Source: DATEPR01 sp036491115
Lineage (GTDB): Bacteria; Actinomycetota; Actinomycetes; Mycobacteriales; Pseudonocardiaceae
NCBI GenBank assembly: GCA_036491115.1
Contig: DASXCQ010000082.1
Location: 8,235-72,234, forward strand
DNA length: 64,000 bases
Reading direction: 5' to 3'
The translations under genes were made by a program, and so were the position numbers. Below the pieces are notes generated by a model that worked only from the letters and a program-made list of their open reading frames with translations, did no database searches and had not been told where the DNA came from. This document shows, in pieces, positions 15,635 through 24,468 of the stretch; position 1 is the first letter of the stretch; every line of letters starts with the position of its first letter.

Positions 15635-16888
15635 TCAGGGTTGGTCGGGTCCGTCGGACAGTTCGGTGGAGCCGTCGTGGGGTTCCACACTGGACTGCGG
15701 GGCGGGCGGCACCGGCGGTAGCGGGCTGGTGGTTTCGGCCGCGCTGGGCAGGCCGGCGAGCGGGTGGTGGCTCAGCGGGCTGTCCACCTCCTTGTGGGCC
15801 ACGGCCTCGGCGGCGGCGACGGCCGCGGCGACCTTGGGGTCGGTGGAGGTGTCGAACCAGTTGGCCACTTCGGCGTCGTCCTCGGCGGCGTTGTTCTCCG
15901 GGGCCTCGTACTTGGGTGGTTCGTAGCGGAACACGCCGTCCTCCCCGGGTGCGCCGAGCATCTTGGCGAACCCCTGGAGCGCGTTGCCGTAGTCGGAGGG
16001 CACCAGCCATACCTTGTTGGCGTCGCCCTGGGCCATCTGGGGCAGGGTCTGCAGGTACTGGTAGGCGAGCACCTCGGGGGTGGGGCGGCCGGCCTTGATG
16101 GCGTTGAACACCTTCTCGATGGCCTTGGCCTGGCCCTGGGCCTGTAGGTAGCGGGCGGCGCGTTCACCCTGGGCGCGCAGGATGCGGCCCTGGCGTTCGC
16201 CTTCGGCGTTGAGGATGGCGGCCTGTTTGGCGCCTTCCGCGGCGAGGATCTGGGCCTGCTTCTGGCCTTCCGCGGTCTTGATGGAGGATTCCCGCTGGCC
16301 TTCGGCCGTGAGGATCATGGCGCGCTTCTCCCGGTCGGCGCGCATCTGCTTCTCCATGGAGTCCTGAATGGAGGGCGGCGGGTCGATGGCCTTGAGTTCG
16401 ACGCGGGCCACGCGGATGCCCCAGCGGCCGGTTGCCTCGTCCAGGACGCCGCGCAGCTGTTGGTTGATCTGGTCGCGGGAGGTGAGGGTCTGTTCCAGGC
16501 TCATGCCGCCGACCAGGTTGCGCAGTGTGGTGGTGGTGAGCTGTTCGACGCCGACGATGTAGTTGGAGATCTCGTAGACGGCGGCCTGCGGGTTGGTGAC
16601 CTGGAAGTACACGACGGTGTCGATGGACACGGTCAGGTTGTCCTCGGTGATCACCGGTTGCGGCGGGAACGAGACCACTTGTTCGCGCAGGTCGATGCGG
16701 GCACGGACGCGGTCGAGGAACGGCGCGAGGAAGTTCATGCCGGGCGCCGCGGTGGTCCGGTACCTGCCGAGCCGTTCGATGACGGCGGCCTGCGCCTGTG
16801 GCACGACCATCACGGATTTGACCGCGATGATCAGTACCACGATGACGACGACGATGATGACGATGAGGGCGATCACACCAGCCTCCAC
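15635..16888 (-). CDS. SPFH/Band 7 (stomatin-like) membrane protein
   Basis: 417 residues: an N-terminal membrane helix (4-25) rich in Ile and Val, a Band 7 domain (about 27-185; VVPQAQAAVIERLGRY at the start), a long charged coiled region with repeated A-E-G-x-x-x-A blocks (about 190-275), and a Pro/Ser/Glu-rich C-terminal tail. This is the classic bacterial slipin/stomatin architecture: oligomeric membrane-microdomain scaffolds. The gene starts at the base after the nfeD stop; NfeD and stomatin proteins are partners in many prokaryotes, so an operon and complex are likely. Confidence 0.9.
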   Translation of the reverse strand: MEAGVIALIVIIVVVIVVLIIAVKSVMVVPQAQAAVIERLGRYRTTAAPGMNFLAPFLDRVRARIDLREQVVSFPPQPVITEDNLTVSIDTVVYFQVTNPQAAVYEISNYIVGVEQLTTTTLRNLVGGMSLEQTLTSRDQINQQLRGVLDEATGRWGIRVARVELKAIDPPPSIQDSMEKQMRADREKRAMILTAEGQRESSIKTAEGQKQAQILAAEGAKQAAILNAEGERQGRILRAQGERAARYLQAQGQAKAIEKVFNAIKAGRPTPEVLAYQYLQTLPQMAQGDANKVWLVPSDYGNALQGFAKMLGAPGEDGVFRYEPPKYEAPENNAAEDDAEVANWFDTSTDPKVAAAVAAAEAVAHKEVDSPLSHHPLAGLPSAAETTSPLPPVPPAPQSSVEPHDGSTELSDGPDQP

Positions 16889-17317
16889 TTACAGTCCGCC
16901 CCATACCACGGCGGTGGCACCGGAAATGCTCATGATGGTGACGGTTCGGCCCGGGTCGAGCACTTCGGTCTCGTCGTAGGCCCGGGCGGACCAGATTTCG
17001 CCGTTGACCTTCACCTGCCCGTGGTGGGCGTCGACGGTGGTGGTCACCAGCGCCTTCGTGCCGACGAGGGCGTCGACGTTGGTCTTGATGTGGTCGCCGG
17101 TGTGCATGTGGCGGACCAGGGCGGGGCGGGCGAGGGTGATGCCGCCTGCGGCGACGGCGGCGAACACCGCGCCGCTGATCACCGGGCCGGCGCCCAGTGC
17201 GGCGGGCAGGGCGGCGACGAGTGCCGCGCTGCCGAGCATGACCAGCACGAACGCTCCGGAGAGCACTTCGGCGACCACCAGCACGACGCCGATGATCAGC
17301 CACAACACGGCGGCCAT
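16889..17317 (-). CDS. NfeD-like membrane protein
   Basis: 142 residues with about three closely spaced hydrophobic segments (3-75) followed by a C-terminal OB-fold domain (about 85-140; V-G-x-x-A-L-V-T...G-x-V-x-V-N-G-E-I-W-S-A-R). This is the short NfeD form without the ClpP-like protease domain. It is paired directly with the downstream stomatin gene. The ATG at 17317 is preferred over an upstream GTG at 17383, since the membrane segment begins right after it. Confidence 0.88.
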   Translation of the reverse strand: MAAVLWLIIGVVLVVAEVLSGAFVLVMLGSAALVAALPAALGAGPVISGAVFAAVAAGGITLARPALVRHMHTGDHIKTNVDALVGTKALVTTTVDAHHGQVKVNGEIWSARAYDETEVLDPGRTVTIMSISGATAVVWGGL

Positions 17318-17403
17318 GGCTCCATCGTGGCAGAAAGTGACGGGTAGTGGTGGGTGGCGCGGGTGTTTGTCCACCCGCGCCACCCGTCAGGTTCGTGTCG
17401 GGC

Positions 17404-18618
17404 TCATGCCGGGCGCAGTGCCTGGCTGAGTTTGACGCGGGCACCGGTGCGCAGGACGGCGTTGCGGTAGATGCGCGCGGCCAGCCAGATGAGCAGCGGG
17501 ATCAGGGCGGCGACGAGCACCACGGACACGATGGCCTCCCAGGGTGGGACGCCGCCCATGGCCAGCCGCATCGGCATCACGGTGGGTGCGAACGCCGGGA
17601 TGATGGACAGGATCTCCATCAGCCGGTTGCTGGGGTCGCCGGGCAGGATGGAGACGCCCAGGACGTAGCCGACGATGAGGAACACCAGGGCCGGTGCGAC
17701 GGCGCTGCCCACGTCCTCCTGGCGCGACACCAGGGCCCCGAGTCCGGCCAGGACCACCGCGTACATGAAGAACCCGAGCAGGTACCACACGACCAGCCAG
17801 ACGACGGTGCCGACGGCGGCCGACGCGGAGATGGTGAGGATCTTGGTGGCCAGGCCGGCGGCGACGCCGGCGATGGCGATCACCAGGATCTGGATCAGCC
17901 CGACGATGCCGATGCCCAACACCTTGCCGGCCATGAGCTGCCAGGGCCGGATGGTGGCCAGCAGCAGTTCCACGACGCGGCTGGATTTCTCCTCGACCAC
18001 GCCCTGCGCGACGGCCTGGCCGTGGAGCAGCAACGACACGTAGATGAGGATGCCGGCGGCGATGCCCAGGATCAGTTGCTGGGACTGGTACGGGAAGGGC
18101 TTCTCCAGGGCGGTGACGTTCGCCGTGGCCGATGAGCTCGCGTCGCGCACCTGCGCCGGGTTGCCACCCAGTTGGGTGATCTGTTGGTCGAACACGATCT
18201 GTTGGGCGAGTTGGTCCATGGTGCTGCGCAGGCCGGCGTCGATGTCCTTCTTCACGATCACGGTGAGGCGACCGTTGTCGTGGGTGAGCAGCGCGTCCAG
18301 GTCACCGGAGCGGACCTGGGCCTTGCCCGTGGTCTCGTCGGGCACGGCCTGGATGTGCACGGTCTGGCCGGTGGACTTGGCGACGGCGGGCAGGGCGGCT
18401 GCCGCGGCCTGCTCGGCGGGGAGGTAGCCGACAGCGCTGCCGCTGGAGGTGCCGCTGATCAGTTTCAGCACGATGCACAGCGCCACCACGATGATGACCA
18501 TGACGAGCGTGACGATGCGGAATGCCTTGGAGCGCAACCGGGTGGACAGTTCGCGGCCGGCGACGAGCCGGATCGCGGCGCCGTTGCCCAGGTCGGCCGC
18601 TGCCTGTGGGGCGCTCAT
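17404..18618 (-). CDS. ABC-2 type exporter permease (NatB-like)
   Basis: 404 residues. One membrane helix (about 27-50), a large extracytoplasmic domain (50-180), then five or six helices (190-390), the arrangement of NatB/CcmB-type ABC-2 permeases. The conserved V-V-E-E-K-S-S-R-V-V-E-L-L-L-A coupling sequence lies at about 235-250. Works with the ATPase encoded just upstream, with which it overlaps by four bases (ATGA). The exported substrate (sodium, drug or lipid) cannot be read from sequence. Confidence 0.88.
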   Translation of the reverse strand: MSAPQAAADLGNGAAIRLVAGRELSTRLRSKAFRIVTLVMVIIVVALCIVLKLISGTSSGSAVGYLPAEQAAAAALPAVAKSTGQTVHIQAVPDETTGKAQVRSGDLDALLTHDNGRLTVIVKKDIDAGLRSTMDQLAQQIVFDQQITQLGGNPAQVRDASSSATANVTALEKPFPYQSQQLILGIAAGILIYVSLLLHGQAVAQGVVEEKSSRVVELLLATIRPWQLMAGKVLGIGIVGLIQILVIAIAGVAAGLATKILTISASAAVGTVVWLVVWYLLGFFMYAVVLAGLGALVSRQEDVGSAVAPALVFLIVGYVLGVSILPGDPSNRLMEILSIIPAFAPTVMPMRLAMGGVPPWEAIVSVVLVAALIPLLIWLAARIYRNAVLRTGARVKLSQALRPA

Positions 18619-19550
18619 GCGGCCCTCTCCTCGTGGACGGTGGTGTCGGTGTGTTCGGTGACGACGTTGCGGAACAGTTCGGTCAGGGACGGGCGGCGGC
18701 GGGCGAACTCGTGCACCGGGCCGGTGGCCAGGGCGGCGCGCAGCACGGCCTGGTCGTCGGCGCCGGGTTTGAGTTCCAGCACGGTGGTGTCGCCGTCGCG
18801 GTGCGACCCGGTCACGCCGGGCAGGTCGTCGGCCCAGCCCAGGGGCGCGTCGGGGGCGGCGACGATGAGTTGTTCGGTGCCGCCGGCGCGCAGTTCGTCG
18901 ATGGCACCGCAGGCGACCAGGTGGCCGGCGCGGACGATGCCGACCCGGTCGCACAGCCGTTCCACCAGGTCGAGCTGGTGGCTGGAGAACACGCAGGGCA
19001 CGCCCTGGGCGCATTTCTCGAGCAGGACCTGGCTCATCACGTCGACGGCGACCGGGTCCAGGCCGGAGAACGGTTCGTCCAGGACGAGGATGTGCGGGTC
19101 GTGCACCAGGGCGGCGGCCAGTTGGACGCGTTGCTGGTTGCCGAGGCTGAGTTTGATGACCTCGTCGTCGCGGCGGCCGGCCACGCCCAGCCGTTCCAGC
19201 CAGGCGTCGACCGACCTGGTGGCGGCGGTGGTGGACAGGCCGTGCAGGCGGGCCAGGTAGATGAGCTGTTCGGCGACCTTCATTCTCGGGTAGAGGCCGC
19301 GTTCCTCGGGCATGTAGCCGATCCGGCGGCGGGTGTCCAGTGTGATCGGCTGGCCTGCCCAGCGGACCTGGCCGGCGTCGGAGCTCAGCACCCCCAGTGC
19401 GATGCGCATCGTGGTCGTCTTGCCGGCGCCGTTGGAGCCGACGAACCCGAACAGTTCCCCGGGCCGCACTTCGAACGTCATGTCGCGCAGGGCGATGACG
19501 TCGCCGTAGCGCTTGGATACGTGGTCTATCTCCAGACCGGTGTGTGCCAT
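18615..19550 (-). CDS. ABC exporter ATP-binding protein (NatA-like)
   Basis: 311 residues: Walker A (GSNGAGKTTT, about 38-47), Q-loop region, a somewhat divergent signature (LSLGNQQRVQLAAAL), Walker B with catalytic Glu (ILVLDEPFSGLDP) and the H-loop in SSHQ, followed by the C-terminal domain of NatA-type ATPases. The ATG at 19550 has a strong GGGGAGG site (complement near 19557-19563). Divergent from the SPFH gene at 19667, with an AGTGATATCACT palindrome between them. Confidence 0.9.
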   Translation of the reverse strand: MAHTGLEIDHVSKRYGDVIALRDMTFEVRPGELFGFVGSNGAGKTTTMRIALGVLSSDAGQVRWAGQPITLDTRRRIGYMPEERGLYPRMKVAEQLIYLARLHGLSTTAATRSVDAWLERLGVAGRRDDEVIKLSLGNQQRVQLAAALVHDPHILVLDEPFSGLDPVAVDVMSQVLLEKCAQGVPCVFSSHQLDLVERLCDRVGIVRAGHLVACGAIDELRAGGTEQLIVAAPDAPLGWADDLPGVTGSHRDGDTTVLELKPGADDQAVLRAALATGPVHEFARRRPSLTELFRNVVTEHTDTTVHEERAA

Positions 19551-19610
19551 ATGGATCCTCCCCTGTGTGCACTCGCGCCGGTGGGGCGTGGCGCCGCCAG
19601 CATGGCATAA

Positions 19611-19622
19611 AGTGATATCACT
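19611..19622. promoter_or_regulatory. Palindrome between ABC exporter and SPFH operons
   Basis: AGTGATATCACT, perfect 12-bp palindrome in the 116-bp divergent region. It is followed directly by TATGCT (19622-19627), a possible plus-strand -10. It could be an operator for a regulator that controls both directions; no regulator gene is adjacent except the ribbon-helix-helix protein at 20630-20863. Confidence 0.5.
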
Positions 19623-19666
19623 ATGCTAGTGTCTACGACATCAGACCGACAAGGACGGTACCGACC

Positions 19667-20620
19667 ATGGTGACGCAGGAGACAGTGGGACACACAACGG
19701 ACACAACGGTGGACATGCCCACACCCCGCGTGGCCGAACGCGTGGTCGAGGGCCTGCCCGGCCCGGTCATGCTCGGTGCCGGCGTGGTCGTGTGCCTGGG
19801 CGGCGTGGCCCTGTTCGGCTCCGGCATCGGCGTCGCCTCCGGGGGCAGCGGCGGAGTCGGCGGCACCCTGATCGTGCTGGGCGTCATCGTGCTGGGCGCG
19901 GGCGTGGTCACCGCCACCGGCCTGACCAGCGTCATGCCCGGCCAGGCCCGCGTGGTGCAACTGTTCGGCCGCTACGTCGGCACCGTCCGCACCTCCGGCC
20001 TGCGCTGGCTCAACCCCTTCACCCGCAGGCGCCGCATGTCCACCCGGATCCGCAACCACGAGACCACCGTCACCAAGGTCAACGACGCCGACGGCAACCC
20101 CATCGAGATCGCCGCCGTCGTGGTCTGGCAGGTTCGCGACACCGCCCGCGCACTGTACGAAGTGGACGACTTCGTCGCGTTCGTCAACACCCAGGCCGAA
20201 ACCGCCGTCCGGCACATCGCCACCAGCTATCCATACGACGCCAGCGTCGAGTCCGGCCAACTGTCCCTGCGGGACAACTCCGAACAGATCACCGAGCAGC
20301 TGTCGGTGGAGATCGCCGCCCGCGTCGAATCCGCGGGCGTGCACATCATCGAGTCCCGCCTGACCCGCCTGGCCTACGCACCCGAGATCGCCCAGGCCAT
20401 GCTGCGCCGCCAACAGGCCAACGCCATCGTCGCCGCCCGCCAGCGCATCGTCGAGGGCGCCGTGGGCATGGTCCAGGCCGCCCTGGCCCAGCTGGACGAG
20501 AACAACGTGGTGGAACTGGACGAGGAACGCAAGGCCACCATGGTGTCCAACCTGCTCGTCGTGCTGTGCGGCGACCGCGACGCCCAACCCGTCGTCAACA
20601 CCGGCTCCCTCTACCAGTGA
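19667..20620 (+). CDS. SPFH domain membrane protein
   Basis: 317 residues. Two N-terminal hydrophobic segments (about 30-50 and 62-85), then an SPFH/Band 7 domain (90-300) starting M-P-G-Q-A-R-V-V-Q-L-F-G-R-Y. The pattern of the middle region (QVRDTARALYEVDDFVAF and ETAVRHIATSYPYD) is that of the actinobacterial SPFH group that is distinct from the stomatin type at 15635-16888. Probable membrane-microdomain scaffold. ATG at 19667 with AAGGA at 19651. Nine bases separate it from the ribbon-helix-helix gene, so they form an operon. Confidence 0.86.
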   Translation: MVTQETVGHTTDTTVDMPTPRVAERVVEGLPGPVMLGAGVVVCLGGVALFGSGIGVASGGSGGVGGTLIVLGVIVLGAGVVTATGLTSVMPGQARVVQLFGRYVGTVRTSGLRWLNPFTRRRRMSTRIRNHETTVTKVNDADGNPIEIAAVVVWQVRDTARALYEVDDFVAFVNTQAETAVRHIATSYPYDASVESGQLSLRDNSEQITEQLSVEIAARVESAGVHIIESRLTRLAYAPEIAQAMLRRQQANAIVAARQRIVEGAVGMVQAALAQLDENNVVELDEERKATMVSNLLVVLCGDRDAQPVVNTGSLYQ

Positions 20621-20629
20621 GCCCACTCC

Positions 20630-20863
20630 GTGGCCGGCACACGTAAGGGCATCCTGCTGCGACTCGACCCGGCGGTGCACGACGCCCTGGCCCGCTGGGC
20701 CGCCGACGAACTGCGCAGCACCAACGCCCAGATCGAGTTTCTCCTGCGCGACGCCCTCAACCGCGCGGGCCGCATGCCCCGCGGCGCCGGCGGCATCCCC
20801 CGCCGTGGCCGCCCACCGCGCGAGCCCGACACCGAGGAGCGGACCGAGAACCCCCGAGCATGA
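20630..20863 (+). CDS. Arc-type ribbon-helix-helix protein
   Basis: 77 residues. The N-terminal 45 residues fit the ribbon-helix-helix pattern (KGILLRLDPAVHDALARWA, then two helices with N-A-Q-I-E-F-L-L), followed by a basic, Pro/Arg-rich, apparently disordered tail. Probably a DNA-binding protein or an Arc-like partner of the SPFH protein it is co-transcribed with. GTG start at 20630. No toxin gene is adjacent, so a toxin-antitoxin role is not supported. Confidence 0.75.
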   Translation: MAGTRKGILLRLDPAVHDALARWAADELRSTNAQIEFLLRDALNRAGRMPRGAGGIPRRGRPPREPDTEERTENPRA

Positions 20864-20927
20864 TCGATCCGATCACGATTGTTCTCACCGGTCGCGCCCC
20901 GGCCCACCCACCGGGCACCATCACGAC

Positions 20928-21503
20928 ATGGCTGACACGATCAGTTTCGCCGACAAACCGACCCTCGTCGGGGAACTCGTCGTCCTGCGCCCGCTGACCG
21001 AGGCCGACGTACCCGCCGTCATGGCCGGCCTCACCGACGCCGAAGCCAGGCGACTGACCGGCACCCACCGCCGCTTCACCACCGACGAGGTCACCACCGC
21101 GCTGCACGACTGGGCACACCGCGACGACCGCATCGACCTGGCCGTCCTCGACCGCGCCACCGGCCAGCACGCCGGCGAGATCGTCCTCAACGAACTGGAC
21201 CACGACAACCTGTCCTGCAACTTCCGGATCGCCCTGACCAGCCAGCACACCAACCGCGGCCTGGGCACCGAGGCCACCCGGCTGATCCTGGGCCACGCCT
21301 TCGACGTCGTCGGCGTGCACCGCGTCGAACTGGACGTGTACTCGTTCAACCCGCGCGCCCGCCGCGTCTACGAGAAGGTCGGCTTCGTCTACGAGGGCAC
21401 CAAACGCCACACCCTGCGCTGGAACGGCGAATGGATCGACACCTACGCCATGGCCATGCTCGCCGACGACTGGACCGCGCACCGCATCCTGTCCGCCCGC
21501 TGA
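20928..21503 (+). CDS. GNAT-family N-acetyltransferase (RimJ/RimL-like)
   Basis: 191 residues; acetyl-CoA-dependent acetyltransferase fold. The acetyl-CoA-binding block reads N-R-G-L-G-T-E-A-T-R, followed by F-D-V-V-G-V-H-R-V-E-L-D-V-Y-S-F-N-P-R-A and the E-K-V-G-F-V-Y-E-G pattern typical of RimJ/RimL-type enzymes. The acceptor (protein N-terminus or small amine) is unknown. ATG at 20928; CACCAT at 20916-20921 could be a -10 of a leaderless transcript. Convergent with the DUF3097 gene. Confidence 0.85.
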   Translation: MADTISFADKPTLVGELVVLRPLTEADVPAVMAGLTDAEARRLTGTHRRFTTDEVTTALHDWAHRDDRIDLAVLDRATGQHAGEIVLNELDHDNLSCNFRIALTSQHTNRGLGTEATRLILGHAFDVVGVHRVELDVYSFNPRARRVYEKVGFVYEGTKRHTLRWNGEWIDTYAMAMLADDWTAHRILSAR

Positions 21504-21513
21504 CCCACCCAGC

Positions 21514-22326
21514 TCACTGCGCCGGCTCGGTCACGAAGTCGATCAACCGTTCCACCGCGCCCACCAACGGCGTCTCCAGGTCCCGGAACGAACCCACCGC
21601 GGCCAACACCCGCCGCCATCCCTGAGCCGGTTCACCCCAGCCCAGCGCCGCGCACACACCGTCCTTCCACGACACGCCCTTGGGCACCACCGGCCACGCC
21701 CGGATACCCAACGACGCCGGTTTCACCGCCTGCCAGATATCCACGTACGGGTGACCGGTGACCAGCACGTCCGGGTCGGTCACCGCCGCCACGATCCGGC
21801 TCTCCTTGCTACCGGCCACCAGATGGTCCACCAACACACCCAGCCTGCGGTGCCGGTCCGGGCCGAACCGCGCCACCCGGTCGGCCAACGCGTCCACACC
21901 GTCCAACGGCTGCACCACCACACCCTCGACCCGAAGGTCATGCCCCCACACCCGTTCCACCAGGGTCGCGTCGTGCAGGCCCTCCACCCACAGCCGGCTG
22001 TCCCGTGCGGTCCGCGCCCGCAACCCGGCCACCCGCCGCGACCCCGACGCCGACCACGCCACCGCCGGTTCGGCCGTCACCGCGGGCCGGACCAGCGTCA
22101 CCGGCTTGCCGTCGACCAGGAAACCCGCCGGGCGCAACGGAAACACGCGTTCCTTGCCGTGTCGGTCGGCCAGCACCACGCCGTCCCGGTCACAGCGCAG
22201 CACCGCGCCGCAGAACCCCGACTCCGGGTCCTCCACCACCAGCTCCGGCTCGGCCGGCAGCGTGGGCACCTCGCGGCGCCCGGGGTGGCCACGTAACACA
22301 TCCGGCCCGTAGTCGTGGGAACGCAC
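21514..22326 (-). CDS. DUF3097 family protein
   Basis: 270 residues that resemble the actinobacterial DUF3097 family. Recognisable parts are the N-terminal SHDYGPDVL, a basic domain that binds an unknown ligand, and a RNase H/Toprim-like acidic region with the motif V-L-V-D-H-L-V-A-G-S-K-E-S followed by T-G-H-P-Y-V-D-I-W-Q-A-V-K-P. Function is not established. GTG start at 22326; TACGGT (22340-22335) lies eight bases upstream, pointing to a leaderless transcript divergent from the PPOX gene. Confidence 0.8.
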   Translation of the reverse strand: MRSHDYGPDVLRGHPGRREVPTLPAEPELVVEDPESGFCGAVLRCDRDGVVLADRHGKERVFPLRPAGFLVDGKPVTLVRPAVTAEPAVAWSASGSRRVAGLRARTARDSRLWVEGLHDATLVERVWGHDLRVEGVVVQPLDGVDALADRVARFGPDRHRRLGVLVDHLVAGSKESRIVAAVTDPDVLVTGHPYVDIWQAVKPASLGIRAWPVVPKGVSWKDGVCAALGWGEPAQGWRRVLAAVGSFRDLETPLVGAVERLIDFVTEPAQ

Positions 22327-22395
22327 GGTCGGACACCGTAGCCGGGTCGCGCGCCGCCGTGGTGCAGGCACGCCGGAACGGCGTAGGTTGACCGC

Positions 22396-22851
22396 ATGGC
22401 AGGCGATCTTGACCAGGTACGGCGACTGGCCGCGGGCGAGCACGGACTGGCCATCGTGTCCATCACCCGCCCCGACGGCACCGTCCACTCGTCGCTGGTC
22501 AACGCGGGCGTCCTGGACGACAACCCGTTCGGCGACGGACCGGTCGTGGCCACCGTCATCCACGGCGGTGCCCGGAAACTGGACTACCTGCGCGCCACCG
22601 GCCGGGCCACCGTGACGTTCCGGGTCGCCTGGGACTGGGTGTCGGTCGACGGCCCGATCCGGATCGTCGGCCCCGACGACCCGGCCGACGGCGTCGACCC
22701 GGCCGCCCTGCCCGGCGTGCTGCGCGCCGTGTTCACCGCGGCCGGCGGCACCCACGACGACTGGGCCGAGTACGACCGCGTGATGGCCGCCGACCGCCGC
22801 GCCGCCGTCCTGATCACTCCACGCCGGATCCTCGCCAACGCCGCACAGTGA
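22396..22851 (+). CDS. PPOX-class F420-dependent oxidoreductase
   Basis: 151-residue split-barrel protein of the PPOX F420 group (N-terminal EHGLAIVSITRPDGTVHSSLVNAG, then a K-L-x-x-L-R-A-T-G-R-A-T-V-T-F strand). It likely uses reduced F420 or FMN on a small substrate. It is one of three probable F420-linked enzymes in the window. ATG at 22396 with TAGGTT at 22384-22389 six bases upstream and no ribosome site. Its 55-bp divergent region with the DUF3097 gene carries two back-to-back -10 elements. Confidence 0.82.
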   Translation: MAGDLDQVRRLAAGEHGLAIVSITRPDGTVHSSLVNAGVLDDNPFGDGPVVATVIHGGARKLDYLRATGRATVTFRVAWDWVSVDGPIRIVGPDDPADGVDPAALPGVLRAVFTAAGGTHDDWAEYDRVMAADRRAAVLITPRRILANAAQ

Positions 22852-22941
22852 CCACCTGATCCGGTATCACCAGCAGCGCCGTCAGGCCGACACCGCGGGC
22901 GACACCGACAGCGCCACCGCCGGCCAGTCCGGTGCTGGAAA

Positions 22942-23742
22942 CTAGAACGCCGGCCAGGGGACCGCGCGCCACTCCCCACCCGGCTGCGGATACACCCCGG
23001 TGGCCAATAATTTTCGGGTCCGGCTGCGCAGCGCCGCGACCTCCCGGCGGGTGATGTGCTCGCCCAGCGTGTCCGGAAAAGTGTCGTCGGCCAGCCGGTC
23101 CCGCAGCCGCTGCAGGGCGGCCACCGCATCGTCGGACAGCTCGTCGCCCAGGAAACCCCACAGCACGGTGCGCAGCTTGTGCTCGGTGTGCAGGCAGATG
23201 CCGTGGTCCACGCCGTACACGTGGCCGTCGGTGCCGTGCAGCACGTGGCCGCCCTTGCGGTCGGCGTTGTTCACCACCACGTCCAGGGCGGCCATCAGCC
23301 TGATCTGCGGATGGTCGGCGTGCGCGAGCACCGCGGGTTCGCCGAACCGGTCGTGCGCGTGCAGCACCACCCGCCAGCCGGTGGGCACGTCCTTCGGTTC
23401 GACCACGTCGACGAGGTCGTCACCTTCCTTGGTGTCGATCCACAGCTGCACCATGCCCGGCCCGAACGGACCCGGCCGCAGCACGGTCGGCGGCACCACG
23501 TGGAAACCGGCGGCCTCGGACACCAGATAGGTGGCCACCTCACGGCCGGCCAGCGTGCCGTCCGGGAAGTCCCACAGCGACCGCTCCCCCGAGATCGGCT
23601 TGTACACGCACTCCGCCTCGACCCCGGTGGCACTGATCGAGCAGAACAGGGTCGCGTTGGACGCGTCCACCAGTCTGCCCTGCACCTCGATACGGCCCCT
23701 ACTGAGAAATTCCAGCGTGTCGGGGTCGGAGGTCGGCAGCAC
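22942..23742 (-). CDS. SCO1664-family protein (PI3/4-kinase-like fold)
   Basis: 266 residues, homologous in layout to M. tuberculosis Rv2133c. The segment LDVVVNNADRKGGH and, 10 residues on, the V-Y-G-V-D-H-G-I-C sequence recall the catalytic D-x-x-x-x-N and D-H-G motifs of PI3/PI4-kinase-like enzymes, which is why a kinase activity is suspected; the substrate is unknown. GTG start at 23742, whose GAGGAG ribosome site lies in the last codons of the upstream DUF3090 gene, so translation is coupled. The family usually sits beside DUF3090 and an MSMEG_4193-type phosphomutase. Confidence 0.85.
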   Translation of the reverse strand: MLPTSDPDTLEFLSRGRIEVQGRLVDASNATLFCSISATGVEAECVYKPISGERSLWDFPDGTLAGREVATYLVSEAAGFHVVPPTVLRPGPFGPGMVQLWIDTKEGDDLVDVVEPKDVPTGWRVVLHAHDRFGEPAVLAHADHPQIRLMAALDVVVNNADRKGGHVLHGTDGHVYGVDHGICLHTEHKLRTVLWGFLGDELSDDAVAALQRLRDRLADDTFPDTLGEHITRREVAALRSRTRKLLATGVYPQPGGEWRAVPWPAF

Positions 23743-23745
23743 GGC

Positions 23746-24315
23746 TCACTCCTCGGCGGCGGAGCGGCGGTAGCCGTTGAGTCTTGGGCACACGTGACCG
23801 GCCGGGTCCAGCGGCAACCCGCACAGCGGGCACGGCTTGCGGCCCGCCTCCACCACCCGCTCGGCGCGGTGCGCGAACGCCCGCGCCTCACCGGGTGTCA
23901 GGAACACCCGCAGCGCGTCCGGGCCGTCCTCGGTGTCGCCCAGCACGACGGACTCGTCGACCTCGTCCTCGGTGACGGCCAGCAGTTCGATCACCACGGC
24001 CTGGCTCTCCGCGTCCCAGCCCAGGCCCATCGTGCCGACCCGGAACTCCTCATCCAGCGGCACGGTGAGCGGTTCGGTGTCGATCAGGTCCTCGGCTGCC
24101 GCGTCGGGCACTTCGGCGCCGAACTGGCGGGCCACCTCGTCCAGCAGCGAACCGACCCGTTCGGCGAGGACGGCGACCTGCTGCTTCTCCAGCAGCACGC
24201 TCACCTGCCGGACATCCTCGGAGGCCTGCAGGTAGAAACTGCGGTCGCCGGGTTCCCCGACCGTGCCGGCGACGAACCGGTCGGGTTGACGGAAGACGTG
24301 TACGACACGAGGCAT
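23746..24315 (-). CDS. DUF3090 family protein
   Basis: 189 residues, equivalent to M. tuberculosis Rv2134c. A mixed alpha/beta N-terminal domain (1-150) is followed by a C-terminal zinc-ribbon-like motif (C-P-L-C-G-x-P, then G-H-x-C-P-R-x-N-G-Y-R-R). Function unknown; it occurs with SCO1664-type proteins, often near mycothiol genes. ATG at 24315 with an AAGGTG site and TAGGGT about ten bases upstream as probable -10. Its usual upstream neighbour (MSMEG_4193-type phosphatase) is absent here and lies 32.8 kb away on the same strand. Confidence 0.88.
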   Translation of the reverse strand: MPRVVHVFRQPDRFVAGTVGEPGDRSFYLQASEDVRQVSVLLEKQQVAVLAERVGSLLDEVARQFGAEVPDAAAEDLIDTEPLTVPLDEEFRVGTMGLGWDAESQAVVIELLAVTEDEVDESVVLGDTEDGPDALRVFLTPGEARAFAHRAERVVEAGRKPCPLCGLPLDPAGHVCPRLNGYRRSAAEE

Positions 24316-24468
24316 GGCACCTTCGACCCTAGGGCACGGAAGGCCGGCTGGCAGGTACCCACCCCCGGATTCGTCCGGTGGCGAACCTCACCGGTCGGCG
24401 GCCGGTCGGCCAAGATCGGACTTGCGGCCGCTGCGCCACCCGGCCGGTCCGGTTTAGGGTGCGTGATC

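Noticed and set aside
17347..18135. Long plus-strand frames over the ABC permease and SPFH genes
   Set aside because: His/Asp/Gly-rich antisense shadows of real membrane protein genes.
20630..20863. Ribbon-helix-helix gene considered as antitoxin
   Set aside because: No toxin-like gene overlaps or follows; the partner is an SPFH protein.
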